DNA of 64,000 nt from positions 2,790,001 to 2,854,000 of the forward strand of contig NZ_LR134363.1 in assembly GCF_900637295.1 (NCBI RefSeq), written 5' to 3'. The translations under genes were made by a program, and so were the position numbers. The notes beneath the pieces were generated by a model, which saw nothing but the letters and a program-made list of their open reading frames with translations, was not told the origin of the DNA and searched no databases. The stretch comes from Actinomyces slackii (GTDB taxonomy: Bacteria > Actinomycetota > Actinomycetes > Actinomycetales > Actinomycetaceae). Below are positions 56,137 through 64,000 of the stretch, in pieces; positions within the stretch are counted from its first letter, which is position 1, and each line of letters opens with the position of its first letter.

Positions 56137-57420
56137 TCAGAATCCGGGCAGGGTCATCGGGTCGATCTCCGAGCCGTTGATGATGACCTCGAAGTGGACA
56201 TGCGGGCCGGTGGCACCGCCCGTTGCGCCGGTCAGGCCGATGGTGTCCCCCTTGGCGACGCTGGCACCATCGGGCACCGAGTGCTGGGAGAGGTGGCAGT
56301 AGGCCAGGATGACGGACTGCCCGTCGATCATCCCCCCGTTGACGAACACCCCGTTGCCGCATGAGGAGTTGGAGAAGTTGGTGACCGTTCCGGCGACTCC
56401 CGCGTACTGGGGGACCCCGGTGGAGGCCACCAGGTCCACTCCCGCGTGCAGGCGACTCTCCCCGGTGATGGGGTGGATGCGGTAGCCGAAGGGTGAGGCC
56501 ACGACCATGGAGCCGGCGATGGGCCGCCCGATCGAGCCACTGCCCAGATCCGCGGCGGCCGCGGGGGCGGGCTCGGAGGTGCCGCGGTTGGCCTCATCGA
56601 TCCTGGCGACGGTGGCCGCGGCCGCGGCCTCATCGGCAGCCGCCTGGGCCTGCTGCTCCTCCAGGCTCGCCTTCTGCGCCTCCAGGGTGTCGGTGGCGGT
56701 CTTGGCCGCCGCAGCGGCCGTGGAGACCTCATCGCGCTTGGTCTTGGCATCGCTGGCCGCCTTGGACGCGGCCTGCTGGGCGGCGTCGGCCTCCGTCTTG
56801 AGCGTGGCCACGCGGTTGGTGGCCGCGTTCTGGCGCGCCTGACGGTTGGCGTTGCGGGCGCGCTCGGCCTCCGCGGCGGCCAGCACCGCCTCCTGAACGC
56901 CCGAGCCGATCTCCATCGCCGAGGCGCGCCGGTTGAGCTCGGCGGCGTCCTGGGACTCCAGCACGTAGGTCCAGGAGGTCACCGAGTTGTCGCCCTGGTA
57001 GGTGGCCACGACGATCTCGGCCACCGAGTCGGAGTTGGTGCTCGCCGTGGCCTCAGAGTCCTCGGCCTCCTTCTTGATGGTGGCCAGGCTCTCGGTCGCG
57101 GTGTCCAGACGATCCGAGGCGATCTCCTGCTCGCGCTCCTTCTCCGCCAGGGTGGTCTGCGCCGCGGTCAGCGCGGCCTCGGCCGTGGCCAGCTCCGTCT
57201 GGGCGTTCTGCAGGTCGATGTAGGCCTGGCCGAGCTCGGCGCTGACGCCCTCCAGGGAGGCGACGAGCTCCTGCTGGCGGCGCTGGGCCTCCTCCTGGTC
57301 CGCCACGGCATCGGAGCGCTCATCGGCCACCGCGGGCAGCGGCACGAGCGCGAGACTGACGACGGTCACAGCGCCCAGGAGAGCGCGGGCCAGCGTGCGG
57401 CGGGGTGAGGAGGAGCGCAT
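56137..57420 (-). CDS. Secreted coiled-coil M23 peptidoglycan endopeptidase, FtsEX partner
   Basis: A 427-residue protein: signal peptide (ALLGAVTVVSLALVPLPAVA, cleavage near ADE), two long Ala/Glu/Gln-rich coiled coils (~35-130 and ~190-280), then an M23/LytM domain. The Zn ligands are all present: H325 and D329 (HAGVD) and H409 (HVH, 407-409), with H376 catalytic, so the enzyme should be active, unlike EnvC. It begins 6 bp after ftsX. By analogy with EnvC, PcsB and RipC, FtsEX probably switches on its wall-cutting activity at division. Confidence 0.88.
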   Translation of the reverse strand: MRSSSPRRTLARALLGAVTVVSLALVPLPAVADERSDAVADQEEAQRRQQELVASLEGVSAELGQAYIDLQNAQTELATAEAALTAAQTTLAEKEREQEIASDRLDTATESLATIKKEAEDSEATASTNSDSVAEIVVATYQGDNSVTSWTYVLESQDAAELNRRASAMEIGSGVQEAVLAAAEAERARNANRQARQNAATNRVATLKTEADAAQQAASKAASDAKTKRDEVSTAAAAAKTATDTLEAQKASLEEQQAQAAADEAAAAATVARIDEANRGTSEPAPAAAADLGSGSIGRPIAGSMVVASPFGYRIHPITGESRLHAGVDLVASTGVPQYAGVAGTVTNFSNSSCGNGVFVNGGMIDGQSVILAYCHLSQHSVPDGASVAKGDTIGLTGATGGATGPHVHFEVIINGSEIDPMTLPGF

Positions 57421-57426
57421 GATGGA

Positions 57427-58341
57427 TCAGACCTTGGTGTACTTCGACAGCGAGAAGGCGGAGGAGGCCGCGGCCAGGACAATGGCCGCGAGGATGAGCC
57501 AGGGCGCCAGGCTGAGGACGGCCCCGGTGTCGATGAAGGCACTGGTGAAGGACAGGGAGCCGGCCAGCCAGTCCTCAACCACGTAGTGGACCCCGGCCCA
57601 CAGGGCGCCCACGGCCAGCAGCGCCCCGATCAGGGCGGCGATGACCCCCTCCAGGATGAAGGGCAGCTGGATGAACAGATTGGAGGCGCCGACCAGGCGC
57701 ATGATCCCGGTCTCCCGGGAGCGGGACATGGCTGACAGGCGGATGGTGGTGAAGATGAGCAGCACCGCGGCCACTCCCATGATCACGGCCAGTCCGCCGG
57801 TGATCCACGAGGCGCGGTTCATCACCGTGAACAGGGGCTCGAGGGTCGAGCCCTGGTCCACGACGCGCTCGACGCCGGCGTGGCCGGAGAACTGCTCGGC
57901 GACCACGGCGTAGTTCTCCGGGTCGACGAGCTTGATCCTGAAGGAGACCGGCATCATGTCCTCGGTGGCATTGCGGCCCACGGCCGTGTTGCCGAAGGAC
58001 TTCATGAAGTTGGCGTAGGCCTGCTCCTTGGACTCGATCTGGTAGCTCTCCACGAAGGAGTCCAGGGCGCCGGTGATCGTGGACTCCACGGCATCGATCT
58101 GCTCCTGGGTGGCCTCGCCCTCAGCGCAGGTGGGATAGGCCGATGCCTGGGGGCACATGTAGACCGAGACCTCGACCTCGTCATACCACTCGCCCTTCAT
58201 GGCGGCGATCTGGGCCTGCAGCAGGCCCGAGGCTCCCACGAAGAGCAGGGAGACGAAGGCCACCAGGATGACGGAGACAGTCATGGCCAGGTTGCGGCTC
58301 ATGCCCTTGGCGGTCTCGGAGAGGATGAAACGTAGACGCAT
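57427..58341 (-). CDS. ftsX: Cell division protein FtsX
   Basis: The membrane partner of FtsE, 304 residues: one N-terminal membrane segment, a ~130-residue extracellular domain (with CPQASAYPTC, a likely disulfide), then three C-terminal segments. Extracellular loops usually contact the hydrolase that FtsEX activates, here the M23 protein encoded next. It is 13 bp downstream of ftsE. ATG 58341 lies 8 bases after AAGGAG. Confidence 0.95.
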   Translation of the reverse strand: MRLRFILSETAKGMSRNLAMTVSVILVAFVSLLFVGASGLLQAQIAAMKGEWYDEVEVSVYMCPQASAYPTCAEGEATQEQIDAVESTITGALDSFVESYQIESKEQAYANFMKSFGNTAVGRNATEDMMPVSFRIKLVDPENYAVVAEQFSGHAGVERVVDQGSTLEPLFTVMNRASWITGGLAVIMGVAAVLLIFTTIRLSAMSRSRETGIMRLVGASNLFIQLPFILEGVIAALIGALLAVGALWAGVHYVVEDWLAGSLSFTSAFIDTGAVLSLAPWLILAAIVLAAASSAFSLSKYTKV

Positions 58342-58354
58342 GTGCTTAACTCCT

Positions 58355-59044
58355 TCAGCGGTCCGAGCCGTAGACACCACGGGCCTGGTCGCGCACGACC
58401 TGACCGCCCTTGAGCTCGATGACGCGCTTGCGCATCTGATCGACGATCTCGTCGTCGTGGGTGGCCATGACCACCGTGGTCCCCTGCCGGTTGATGCGGT
58501 CCAGGAGGCGCATGATCCCCACGGAGGTGGAGGGGTCGAGGTTGCCGGTGGGCTCATCGGCCAGGAGGAGCTTGGGGCGGTTGACCATGGCGCGGGCGAT
58601 GGCCACGCGCTGCTGCTCGCCGCCGGAGAGCTCATGGGGAAGGCGCTTCTCCTTGCCCTCCAGGCCCACCAGCTCCAGCGCCTCGGGAACGGCCGAGAGG
58701 ATGTAGTGGCGGGGCTTGCCGATGACCTGTGAGGCCAGGGCCACGTTCTCCAGCACGGTCTTGCTCTCCAGGAGGCGGAAGTCCTGGAAGACGAAGCCCA
58801 TCTCCCGGCGCAGCTGGGGGACCTTCCACGAGGAGATCTGGGACAGGTTGCGCCCCAGGACGTGAACCTTCCCGGAGGTGGGGCGCTCCTCGCGCAGCAC
58901 CAGGCGCAGGAAGGTTGACTTCCCGGAGCCCGAGGCCCCCACGAGGAAGACGAACTCATCGCGCTCGACCTCGATATCGACCTCATCGAGGGCTGGACGC
59001 GCTCCTCGCTTGTAGACCTTGGAGACGTGGTCAAATCGGATCAT
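58355..59044 (-). CDS. ftsE: Cell division ATP-binding protein FtsE
   Basis: A 229-residue ABC ATPase: Walker [10 protein letters not shown], signature LSGGEQQR, Walker [13 protein letters not shown] and the FtsE-specific [14 protein letters not shown] start. It powers FtsX-mediated activation of wall hydrolysis. ATG 59044 has GGGAG upstream; the longer frame adds an unlikely leader. First gene of ftsE-ftsX-M23. Confidence 0.95.
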   Translation of the reverse strand: MIRFDHVSKVYKRGARPALDEVDIEVERDEFVFLVGASGSGKSTFLRLVLREERPTSGKVHVLGRNLSQISSWKVPQLRREMGFVFQDFRLLESKTVLENVALASQVIGKPRHYILSAVPEALELVGLEGKEKRLPHELSGGEQQRVAIARAMVNRPKLLLADEPTGNLDPSTSVGIMRLLDRINRQGTTVVMATHDDEIVDQMRKRVIELKGGQVVRDQARGVYGSDR

Positions 59045-59249
59045 CGGCTGGCTGCTCCCCTGGCTGCGGCCCGAGCACGGCACTCAGACTCCCGTCCACC
59101 GTAGGCGCCGCGGTCGGCTTTTCCGGATATGACACGCCCTAATGCGGTGTGTGCTACGCCGTTGAGGGGACACTGTGACCGTTCCGTTGCCCCGCCCCGG
59201 TCCCCAGCGCTCACCTCAGGCGCCCGGCCCGGAGCGCTAACCTGCGGCC

Positions 59250-59774
59250 ATGAGCGAGTCACCCGCCGGTCCTGCGCCTGACGAGCCCCTGGTCGACCAG
59301 GGGTCCTGGGCGCGCTTCACCCCCTCCCTGGAGCGGCTCCTCGACGGCCAGGGGCAGTCATCTGGCTCAGGCGCCCAGGAGGTGGTCCTCATCGCCCCCC
59401 TCCCGGTGATCGATGCTCAGGACCTGCCCCGAGCCCGCGGCCTGGGCGATCTGCTGCGCCGCCGAGCGGCCCTGCCCTCCCCCGAGGCGCCCCGAGTCGT
59501 CCTGGCGGTGCGGGCCATAGGCGTGGAGGTGCGCCTGCCGGGCCATGACGACCAGGGCAGGGCCCTTCTGGGGCGGGCGCAGCGCAGCGCGCTGCAGGCC
59601 CTGGGGTGGCAGGGAGCCGAGAGCCTGACGCGCACCGATCCCGATCCCCTCCATGCCGCTGAGGCGGTCACCCGGGTCCTCATCGAGGTCCTCAGGGTCG
59701 CCCACCCCGCGGACCTGGAGTGCCGCGCCGTCCCGATGGCCCACGGCGCCCAGGCGGCGCGGCCCTCCGCCTGA
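59250..59774 (+). CDS. Conserved-looking hypothetical protein
   Basis: A 174-residue soluble protein of no recognised family. After ~25 acidic/Pro-rich residues the pattern of strands and helices is regular (EVVLIAPLPVIDAQ; RVVLAVRAIGVEVRLPG; AAEAVTRVLIEVLRVAHP), suggesting a single alpha/beta domain. No ribosome site; TAACCT (59238-59243) is six bases before the ATG, so a leaderless promoter is likely. It is divergent from ftsE. Confidence 0.6.
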   Translation: MSESPAGPAPDEPLVDQGSWARFTPSLERLLDGQGQSSGSGAQEVVLIAPLPVIDAQDLPRARGLGDLLRRRAALPSPEAPRVVLAVRAIGVEVRLPGHDDQGRALLGRAQRSALQALGWQGAESLTRTDPDPLHAAEAVTRVLIEVLRVAHPADLECRAVPMAHGAQAARPSA

Positions 59775-59795
59775 GCCCGAGACAGCCCCGGAGCC

Positions 59796-59812
59796 GACCC
59801 GTGGCACGGGTC
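59796..59812. terminator. Short bidirectional hairpin between the hypothetical gene and ssb
   Basis: GACCCGT (59796-59802) pairs with ACGGGTC (59806-59812), 3-base loop, between convergent stops. Short but GC-rich. Confidence 0.5.
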
Positions 59813-59842
59813 CCTGGGCACAGCCCCTGGCCGCGCGGGCGC

Positions 59843-60478
59843 TCAGAACTCGGCTTCGTCGTCGGCCACCTCATAGGACGCCAGCTCCATCGGCTCGGGC
59901 GGGTGGGGAGGCTCGGGCAGCCCGGGATCGGGCAGTGGGCTCGGGGACCCCGGCGCCACCGGCGCGCCCAGTCCCTCAGGCGAGACCGTGGGAGGCGGGA
60001 TCACCGGCAGGGGACCCGGTCCAGCGGGCGACGAGGCGCTGGCAGGCGCCGATGGCGACGGGACCGCAGGCTCTGAGGAGGTCTCCTGCGGGGCCTGGCC
60101 CGTCTCGGGGCGCGGCTCCGACCTGACGCGCAGGAAGCGGGTCTCCCCGCGGGTCAGGTCATGGCCCGCGGACTGCAGGGTGATGACATTGGTGCTGTGG
60201 GTGCCGTTCTGGGAGGTCCAGGACTCCTGGGCGAGCCTGCCCGCCAGCAGCACAGGATCGCCCTTGTGCAGGGAGGCGGTGATGTTCTCGGCGAGCCTGC
60301 CCCAGGCCTTGGCGGTGAACCACTGGGTCTCCCCATCCTGCCAGCCCTTGTCGGTGCGGTAGGTGGGGGTGACCGCCACCCGGAAGCGGCAGTAGGGGCG
60401 GGGCTGGTCTCCCACGCGGGAGAGCACGGGGTGGGTTCCGACGACACCCTGGAGGGTGAGGTCGAGCTGGCGGGTCAT
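59843..60478 (-). CDS. ssb: Single-stranded DNA-binding protein
   Basis: A 211-residue protein: an OB-fold over residues 1-110 (LQGVVGTHPVLSRVGDQPRP; YCRFRVAVTPTYRT; ETQWFTAKAWGRLAENI), then a long Pro/Ala/Ser-rich linker and an acidic tip ending DDEAEF, close to the DDDIPF-type tip that recruits repair proteins. No rpsF or rpsR neighbours, so this may be the accessory, SsbB-like copy. ATG 60478 has GGAG upstream. Confidence 0.87.
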   Translation of the reverse strand: MTRQLDLTLQGVVGTHPVLSRVGDQPRPYCRFRVAVTPTYRTDKGWQDGETQWFTAKAWGRLAENITASLHKGDPVLLAGRLAQESWTSQNGTHSTNVITLQSAGHDLTRGETRFLRVRSEPRPETGQAPQETSSEPAVPSPSAPASASSPAGPGPLPVIPPPTVSPEGLGAPVAPGSPSPLPDPGLPEPPHPPEPMELASYEVADDEAEF

Positions 60479-60638
60479 GGCGGTGCTCCTTCCGATCGCC
60501 GGGCCGGCGCCATGCCGGACCGATGGCACCACCGTGCACACCGCCTGACCCGCCGCGCAGGAGCGGGCTGCGCCGCCTGTGGACAGGCGCGGAACCGGGC
60601 AGCCTGTGGTGCCCGGCCCACCGCGGAGTAATGCGCGC

Positions 60639-62120
60639 TCAGACCCCCAGAGCGGCCTGAAGGCTGCGGTGATGGCTCAGCACCTTGGAGGCCGGTGAGC
60701 TCAGGCCCCGATCGACCACGGCGCCCACCCGCTGGCCCACCTGCTCCCGGTAGCGGGTGGCCTCCCGCTTGGCGTGCATGCGGCGGCGCATCATCGCCAC
60801 GCCTGCGGCGATGAGACCGGCGCCTCCCAGGACCGCGGCGATCACGAGCCCCGAGCCTCCCCGCACGAGGATCGTGCCGGCCCAGGCCAGGGCCGCGACC
60901 AGGAGCGTCAGGCCTCCCCACCACAGGAGGTCGATCAGCGGCTCGCGGTGCCCGGGCAGTGGCACCGAGCTGACCGCCTCGGCAGTCTGCCCGGCCAGGC
61001 GCTCCGGGGTCATCACCGTGTTCTCCAGGCTCTGCTCCCATGCCGGAGGCAGGCCATCGGCGGTGTGGCGCACCCACGCCGAGTGGGCGGCCTTGACCGC
61101 GCTGGAGGCCGGGGGCTCGGGCCGGGCCAGGGCCCGGGGGATCATCCGGGACAGGCTGGCGCGCAAGGAGTCCTCCACCGCCCTGGCCCCCGAGGCGCGC
61201 AGCAGGGCAGCGGTGGCCACCTGGGCCGCCGCGGGGTCGAGCTCGATGCGGCGCTGGGCCACCGTGGGCCTCAGTCGCGCGGTGATGGCGTCGAGCTCGG
61301 CAGAGGCGGTGCGCGCCGCATTGGACTCCCGGGCCACGCGCTGGCGCAGCAGGTCGCGCACCTCGTCGAGGTTGTCCCCCCGCACAGCCGAGACCGGCAG
61401 GACCTGGACACGGGTCAGGCCGTCCTGGACCAAGAGGGCGTGAACGTCGTCGAGCAGGGTCTGCCTGCCCGACTCCGGGAGGGTGTCGATCTGGTTGACC
61501 AGGACGAGCATGTCCTCCTGGCGGGCCCCAAGACCCCGCAGATAGCCCTCGTGCAGGGCGGCATCCGCGTACTTCTGGGGATCGACCACCCACACCAGGA
61601 TGTCGGCCAGGGGCACGAGCCGATCGACCTGCAAGGAGTGCTCGGTGGTCACCGAGTCGTAGTCGGGCACGTCCAGGAGCACCAGGCCCTCCATCCCGTG
61701 CTGGCTGGCGGCCTCCAGCACGGTCTCGTGCTGGATGCGCCGCTGCGGGGAGACCCCCAGGAAGTCCAGGAGGGCCGTGGCGGCGTCGCCCCAGGTGCAG
61801 GCCGCCGCCCGCGAGGTGGTGGGGCGCCGCGCGCCCACGTCGGCGAAGTCCAGTCCTGTCAGGGCGTTGAACAGGGATGACTTGCCGGAGCCGGTTCCTC
61901 CGAAGAGCGCCACAACGGTGTGGTCCACCCCCAGGGCGAGCCGATCGGCGACGGCGTTGAGAGACTCCTGAGCAGGAAGGGACAGGGATGCGGGGACCTC
62001 GGTGGGACAGGAGGCCAGTGCCTGGCGAATGCCGGCCAGGCGCGCCTCCAGGTGCGCGGCGTCGAGCACGGCGGGCTCGTGGGAGGTCAGGAGGCTGGAT
62101 TCGGAATCGGCTTGGGTCAT
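60639..62120 (-). CDS. Membrane-associated dynamin-like GTPase, second of a pair
   Basis: A 493-residue protein: G1 GGTGSGKSS (~74-82), G3 DVPDYDS, G4 NQID, then a helical region and two membrane segments near residues 405-450 (LLWWGGLTLLVAALAWAGTI and GLVIAAVLGGAGLIAAGVAM), with a basic helical C-terminus. Paired bacterial GTPases of this kind are usually membrane-remodelling or division/antiphage proteins; the role here is unknown. The start overlaps the preceding GTPase stop by 4 bp (ATGA), so they are probably made in equal amounts and act together. Confidence 0.8.
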   Translation of the reverse strand: MTQADSESSLLTSHEPAVLDAAHLEARLAGIRQALASCPTEVPASLSLPAQESLNAVADRLALGVDHTVVALFGGTGSGKSSLFNALTGLDFADVGARRPTTSRAAACTWGDAATALLDFLGVSPQRRIQHETVLEAASQHGMEGLVLLDVPDYDSVTTEHSLQVDRLVPLADILVWVVDPQKYADAALHEGYLRGLGARQEDMLVLVNQIDTLPESGRQTLLDDVHALLVQDGLTRVQVLPVSAVRGDNLDEVRDLLRQRVARESNAARTASAELDAITARLRPTVAQRRIELDPAAAQVATAALLRASGARAVEDSLRASLSRMIPRALARPEPPASSAVKAAHSAWVRHTADGLPPAWEQSLENTVMTPERLAGQTAEAVSSVPLPGHREPLIDLLWWGGLTLLVAALAWAGTILVRGGSGLVIAAVLGGAGLIAAGVAMMRRRMHAKREATRYREQVGQRVGAVVDRGLSSPASKVLSHHRSLQAALGV

Positions 62121-63712
62121 GCTGCTGCTCCGGGACGGGTGAAGGGCTTGAGCTCGCCTGCGCGCAGTCGCAGTGCAGCGGCGAACCCGGGGGCGGGCGC
62201 GAGGGAGGCGGCCGCCCCAGGAGGAACAGTAGCGGTCAGCGCCTCCTCCACGGCCTCCATGAGCAGGGATCGGGCCTCCTCCCACTGGCTCTCGATGCCC
62301 AGGCGGCGCACCGCCCCCACCGCGCCCTCGACCCCGCTGGCCGCGGCCACGAGCAGGTCGACGGCGCCGGCCTGGGTCAGGCCCTTGGGGGCGGCCTGCG
62401 CGTGGGCCCCCAGGTATCCGGCCCAGGACTCGACAGTGGTGCCGGCAGGATCGCCCTGACCCAGGAGCCTGCCGCTGTAACCGCCGGCCCCCGCCTCCTG
62501 CCAGGCCTGCTCGACCCTTTGCAGCAGACCGAGGGTGGCGGCCTGGAGCTGGGCGGCCAGGGCCTCTCGGGCCTCCTCGGCCAGGACGGCCAGCCCCTGG
62601 GCGCGAGCCTTCTCCGCGCGCCCCAGGAATCCGCGGCGCAGCCGGCCGCCCTGGGCCAGGGAGGCCAGTGGCCCGCCGGCGGAGGCCAGGGTGAGCCAGC
62701 GGGTGGCTGTGGCCCCCTCCCCGGCCGATCCCCTCCGCAGATCCATGCGCAGGCGCTCAACCGCGACCCGTCGCAGGGAGGCGCTGGCCTCCTCCAGCTC
62801 CTGGGCGGCGGCGCGCTGGGCATCCACAGCATCGGCCAGGGTGGCCAGGTCTGCCCGCAGCGCCGTCCACACGCCCTTGCCGGTGCGCCGCACCAGGCCG
62901 GCAGCGCGATGGCGGCCCGCCAGCAGCTGGATCCAGTCGCGCAGCTGAGCCATGGAGGCGGTCGGGAGCAGGCCCTCGTGGGGGCCGGCGTCGGGCACGA
63001 CGAAGAAGGGGGACTCCGACAGGCCCAGCCCCTGCAGCCGGGTGGTCAGGTCGCGGCGCACCTCGGACAGGATGGTGGAGGGGACGCGGTTGAGCACCAC
63101 GGCGATGGGGGTCTCGCGCCGGGCCGCCTCCTCCAGGGTCACCCAGGGGGTCTGGTCGCCGTAGCGGGCGGCGGTGGTGACGAAGAGCCACAGATCCGCG
63201 GCATCCAGGAGCCTGCCCGCCAGCGCCCGGTTGGCCTCATGGACGGAGTCCAGATCAGAGGCATCGATCAGGGCCAGGCCCGCCGGGATCGCCTCGGAGA
63301 CGACCTGCTCGCAGACCTCCCGCAGGGGGTGCTCCGCCAGGGACTCCTGATCCTCGGGGTTGACCACCAGGACGGGGGTGCGTGTCGTGGGCCGCAGGAC
63401 CCCGGCGTCGGAGACCTCCTGCCCCAGGACGGAGTTGACCAGGGTTGACTTGCCGGCTCCGGTGGAGCCGCCGACCACGACGATGGAGGGGATGTCGGCG
63501 TCCTGGAGGCGGGGGATCACCTGGTCGCGGACCTGGCCGATCAGGGTGGTGCGCAGGCTGCGGGCGTCCTGGACTCCCTCGGCGCGCAGGGACAGGTCAA
63601 GGTGCTCCAGGTCGCCCACCAGGTCGGTCAGGACGTCGAGGAGCTGGGCACGGGACAGGGCCGAGACAGGGACGTCTTCCTCGGCGCGGGTCGGGGAAGC
63701 AGGTACGGGCAT
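62117..63712 (-). CDS. Dynamin-like GTPase, first of a pair
   Basis: A 531-residue protein. G1 is GGSTGAGKST (~82-91); a DxxG-like element is DASDLDS; VLNRVPS stands where NKxD is expected, so the G4 motif is degenerate. A long helical region follows, with no obvious membrane segment. The partner overlaps its 3' end and does carry membrane segments. Such two-component GTPases resemble bacterial dynamin pairs. No neighbouring gene gives a function. Confidence 0.78.
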   Translation of the reverse strand: MPVPASPTRAEEDVPVSALSRAQLLDVLTDLVGDLEHLDLSLRAEGVQDARSLRTTLIGQVRDQVIPRLQDADIPSIVVVGGSTGAGKSTLVNSVLGQEVSDAGVLRPTTRTPVLVVNPEDQESLAEHPLREVCEQVVSEAIPAGLALIDASDLDSVHEANRALAGRLLDAADLWLFVTTAARYGDQTPWVTLEEAARRETPIAVVLNRVPSTILSEVRRDLTTRLQGLGLSESPFFVVPDAGPHEGLLPTASMAQLRDWIQLLAGRHRAAGLVRRTGKGVWTALRADLATLADAVDAQRAAAQELEEASASLRRVAVERLRMDLRRGSAGEGATATRWLTLASAGGPLASLAQGGRLRRGFLGRAEKARAQGLAVLAEEAREALAAQLQAATLGLLQRVEQAWQEAGAGGYSGRLLGQGDPAGTTVESWAGYLGAHAQAAPKGLTQAGAVDLLVAAASGVEGAVGAVRRLGIESQWEEARSLLMEAVEEALTATVPPGAAASLAPAPGFAAALRLRAGELKPFTRPGAAA

Positions 63713-64000
63713 GCCCCAACCCTAGAAGCACTTGCCCAGGATGTGGAGTTTGAACGATGAACTCCCGCGCGCCGCGGCGCGATCGGCAAGTCGCGTAGAG
63801 CGATGCCGCCATGCCCCGGGCCGCTCAGGGGTCGACGAGGCGGCCATCAGAGCACGTGCGGAGTGCTAGGAGCGAGACCTCGACGACAGGCCCCAGATCA
63901 CCCCGCGGATGACCCTCGGCATCACCGAGTTGGACGACGCAGCACTCGGTCTCAGTGGCCGCCTGACTTCAGCCACCAAGAGCACGAAAGGAGGCCCTTC
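63713..64000. other. Intergenic end of window
   Basis: I see no gene. AAAGGAGG at 63987-63994 looks like a ribosome binding site for a plus-strand gene starting beyond the window. Confidence 0.5.

Overview
The window is a very GC-rich chromosomal segment from an actinobacterium, most likely an Actinomyces-type member of the Actinomycetales. The sequence evidence is: an ileS leader with the ultrashort Stem I typical of actinobacterial translational T-boxes; a Pup/PafA/ARC pupylation cluster; two DtxR/IdeR-type iron boxes; a tmRNA whose tag reads ADNTRTDFALAA; a type-2-like IleRS; and several genes whose start codon lies 6 to 7 bases after a -10 element (leaderless style). The species is not proven. 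GC content was judged by eye, not computed.

Layout. 1-4.8 kb: trehalose PTS locus (treR end, fused EIIABC transporter, trehalose-6-phosphate hydrolase) with a twin TreR-type operator. 4.8-11.2 kb: folC and ileS behind a T-box, then a charged one-pass membrane protein of unknown function. 11.3-14.7 kb: a short-chain dehydrogenase, a gene-free zone with two palindromic units, an orphan CRISPR array (nine repeats, no cas genes in view), and proC. 14.9-17.9 kb: an ECF transporter in which both ATPases and EcfT form one polypeptide, with its S component behind an iron box. 18.1-24.4 kb: assimilatory sulfate reduction operon (cysI/sirA, cysH, cysD, cysN, TauE-type permease) preceded by a Cys-Cys leader peptide with its own promoter. 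24.5-28.0 kb: arc-pup-pafA. 28.2-34.8 kb: an iron-box-controlled five-gene transporter (MptD-type S component, EcfT, double EcfA, two ABC exporter-fold half-transporters), resembling a siderophore importer.

35.0-46.4 kb: valS, a LacI-controlled sugar ABC importer, and two tandem long-chain acyl-CoA synthetases. 46.5-49.8 kb: clpP1-clpP2 and clpX-aroQ. 50.0-53.1 kb: a decayed accessory patch holding a cupin, gene fragments, broken IS256 and IS1380 transposases and a lower-GC membrane protein, abutting the 3' end of ssrA. 53.1-59.0 kb: ssrA and smpB flanking a DUF2207 protein, then the FtsE-FtsX-M23 peptidase division module. 59.2-63.7 kb: a hypothetical gene, a single-strand DNA-binding protein, and two overlapping membrane-associated GTPases of the dynamin-like type.

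Functional themes. Iron acquisition (two DtxR-box transporters next to a proteasome-less pupylation cluster), sulfur assimilation under a cysteine-sensing leader, and trans-translation plus Clp proteolysis are each encoded as tight, overlapping gene blocks. The most interesting leads are the iron import module, the orphan CRISPR array with the neighbouring palindromic units, and the leaderless Cys-Cys peptide.
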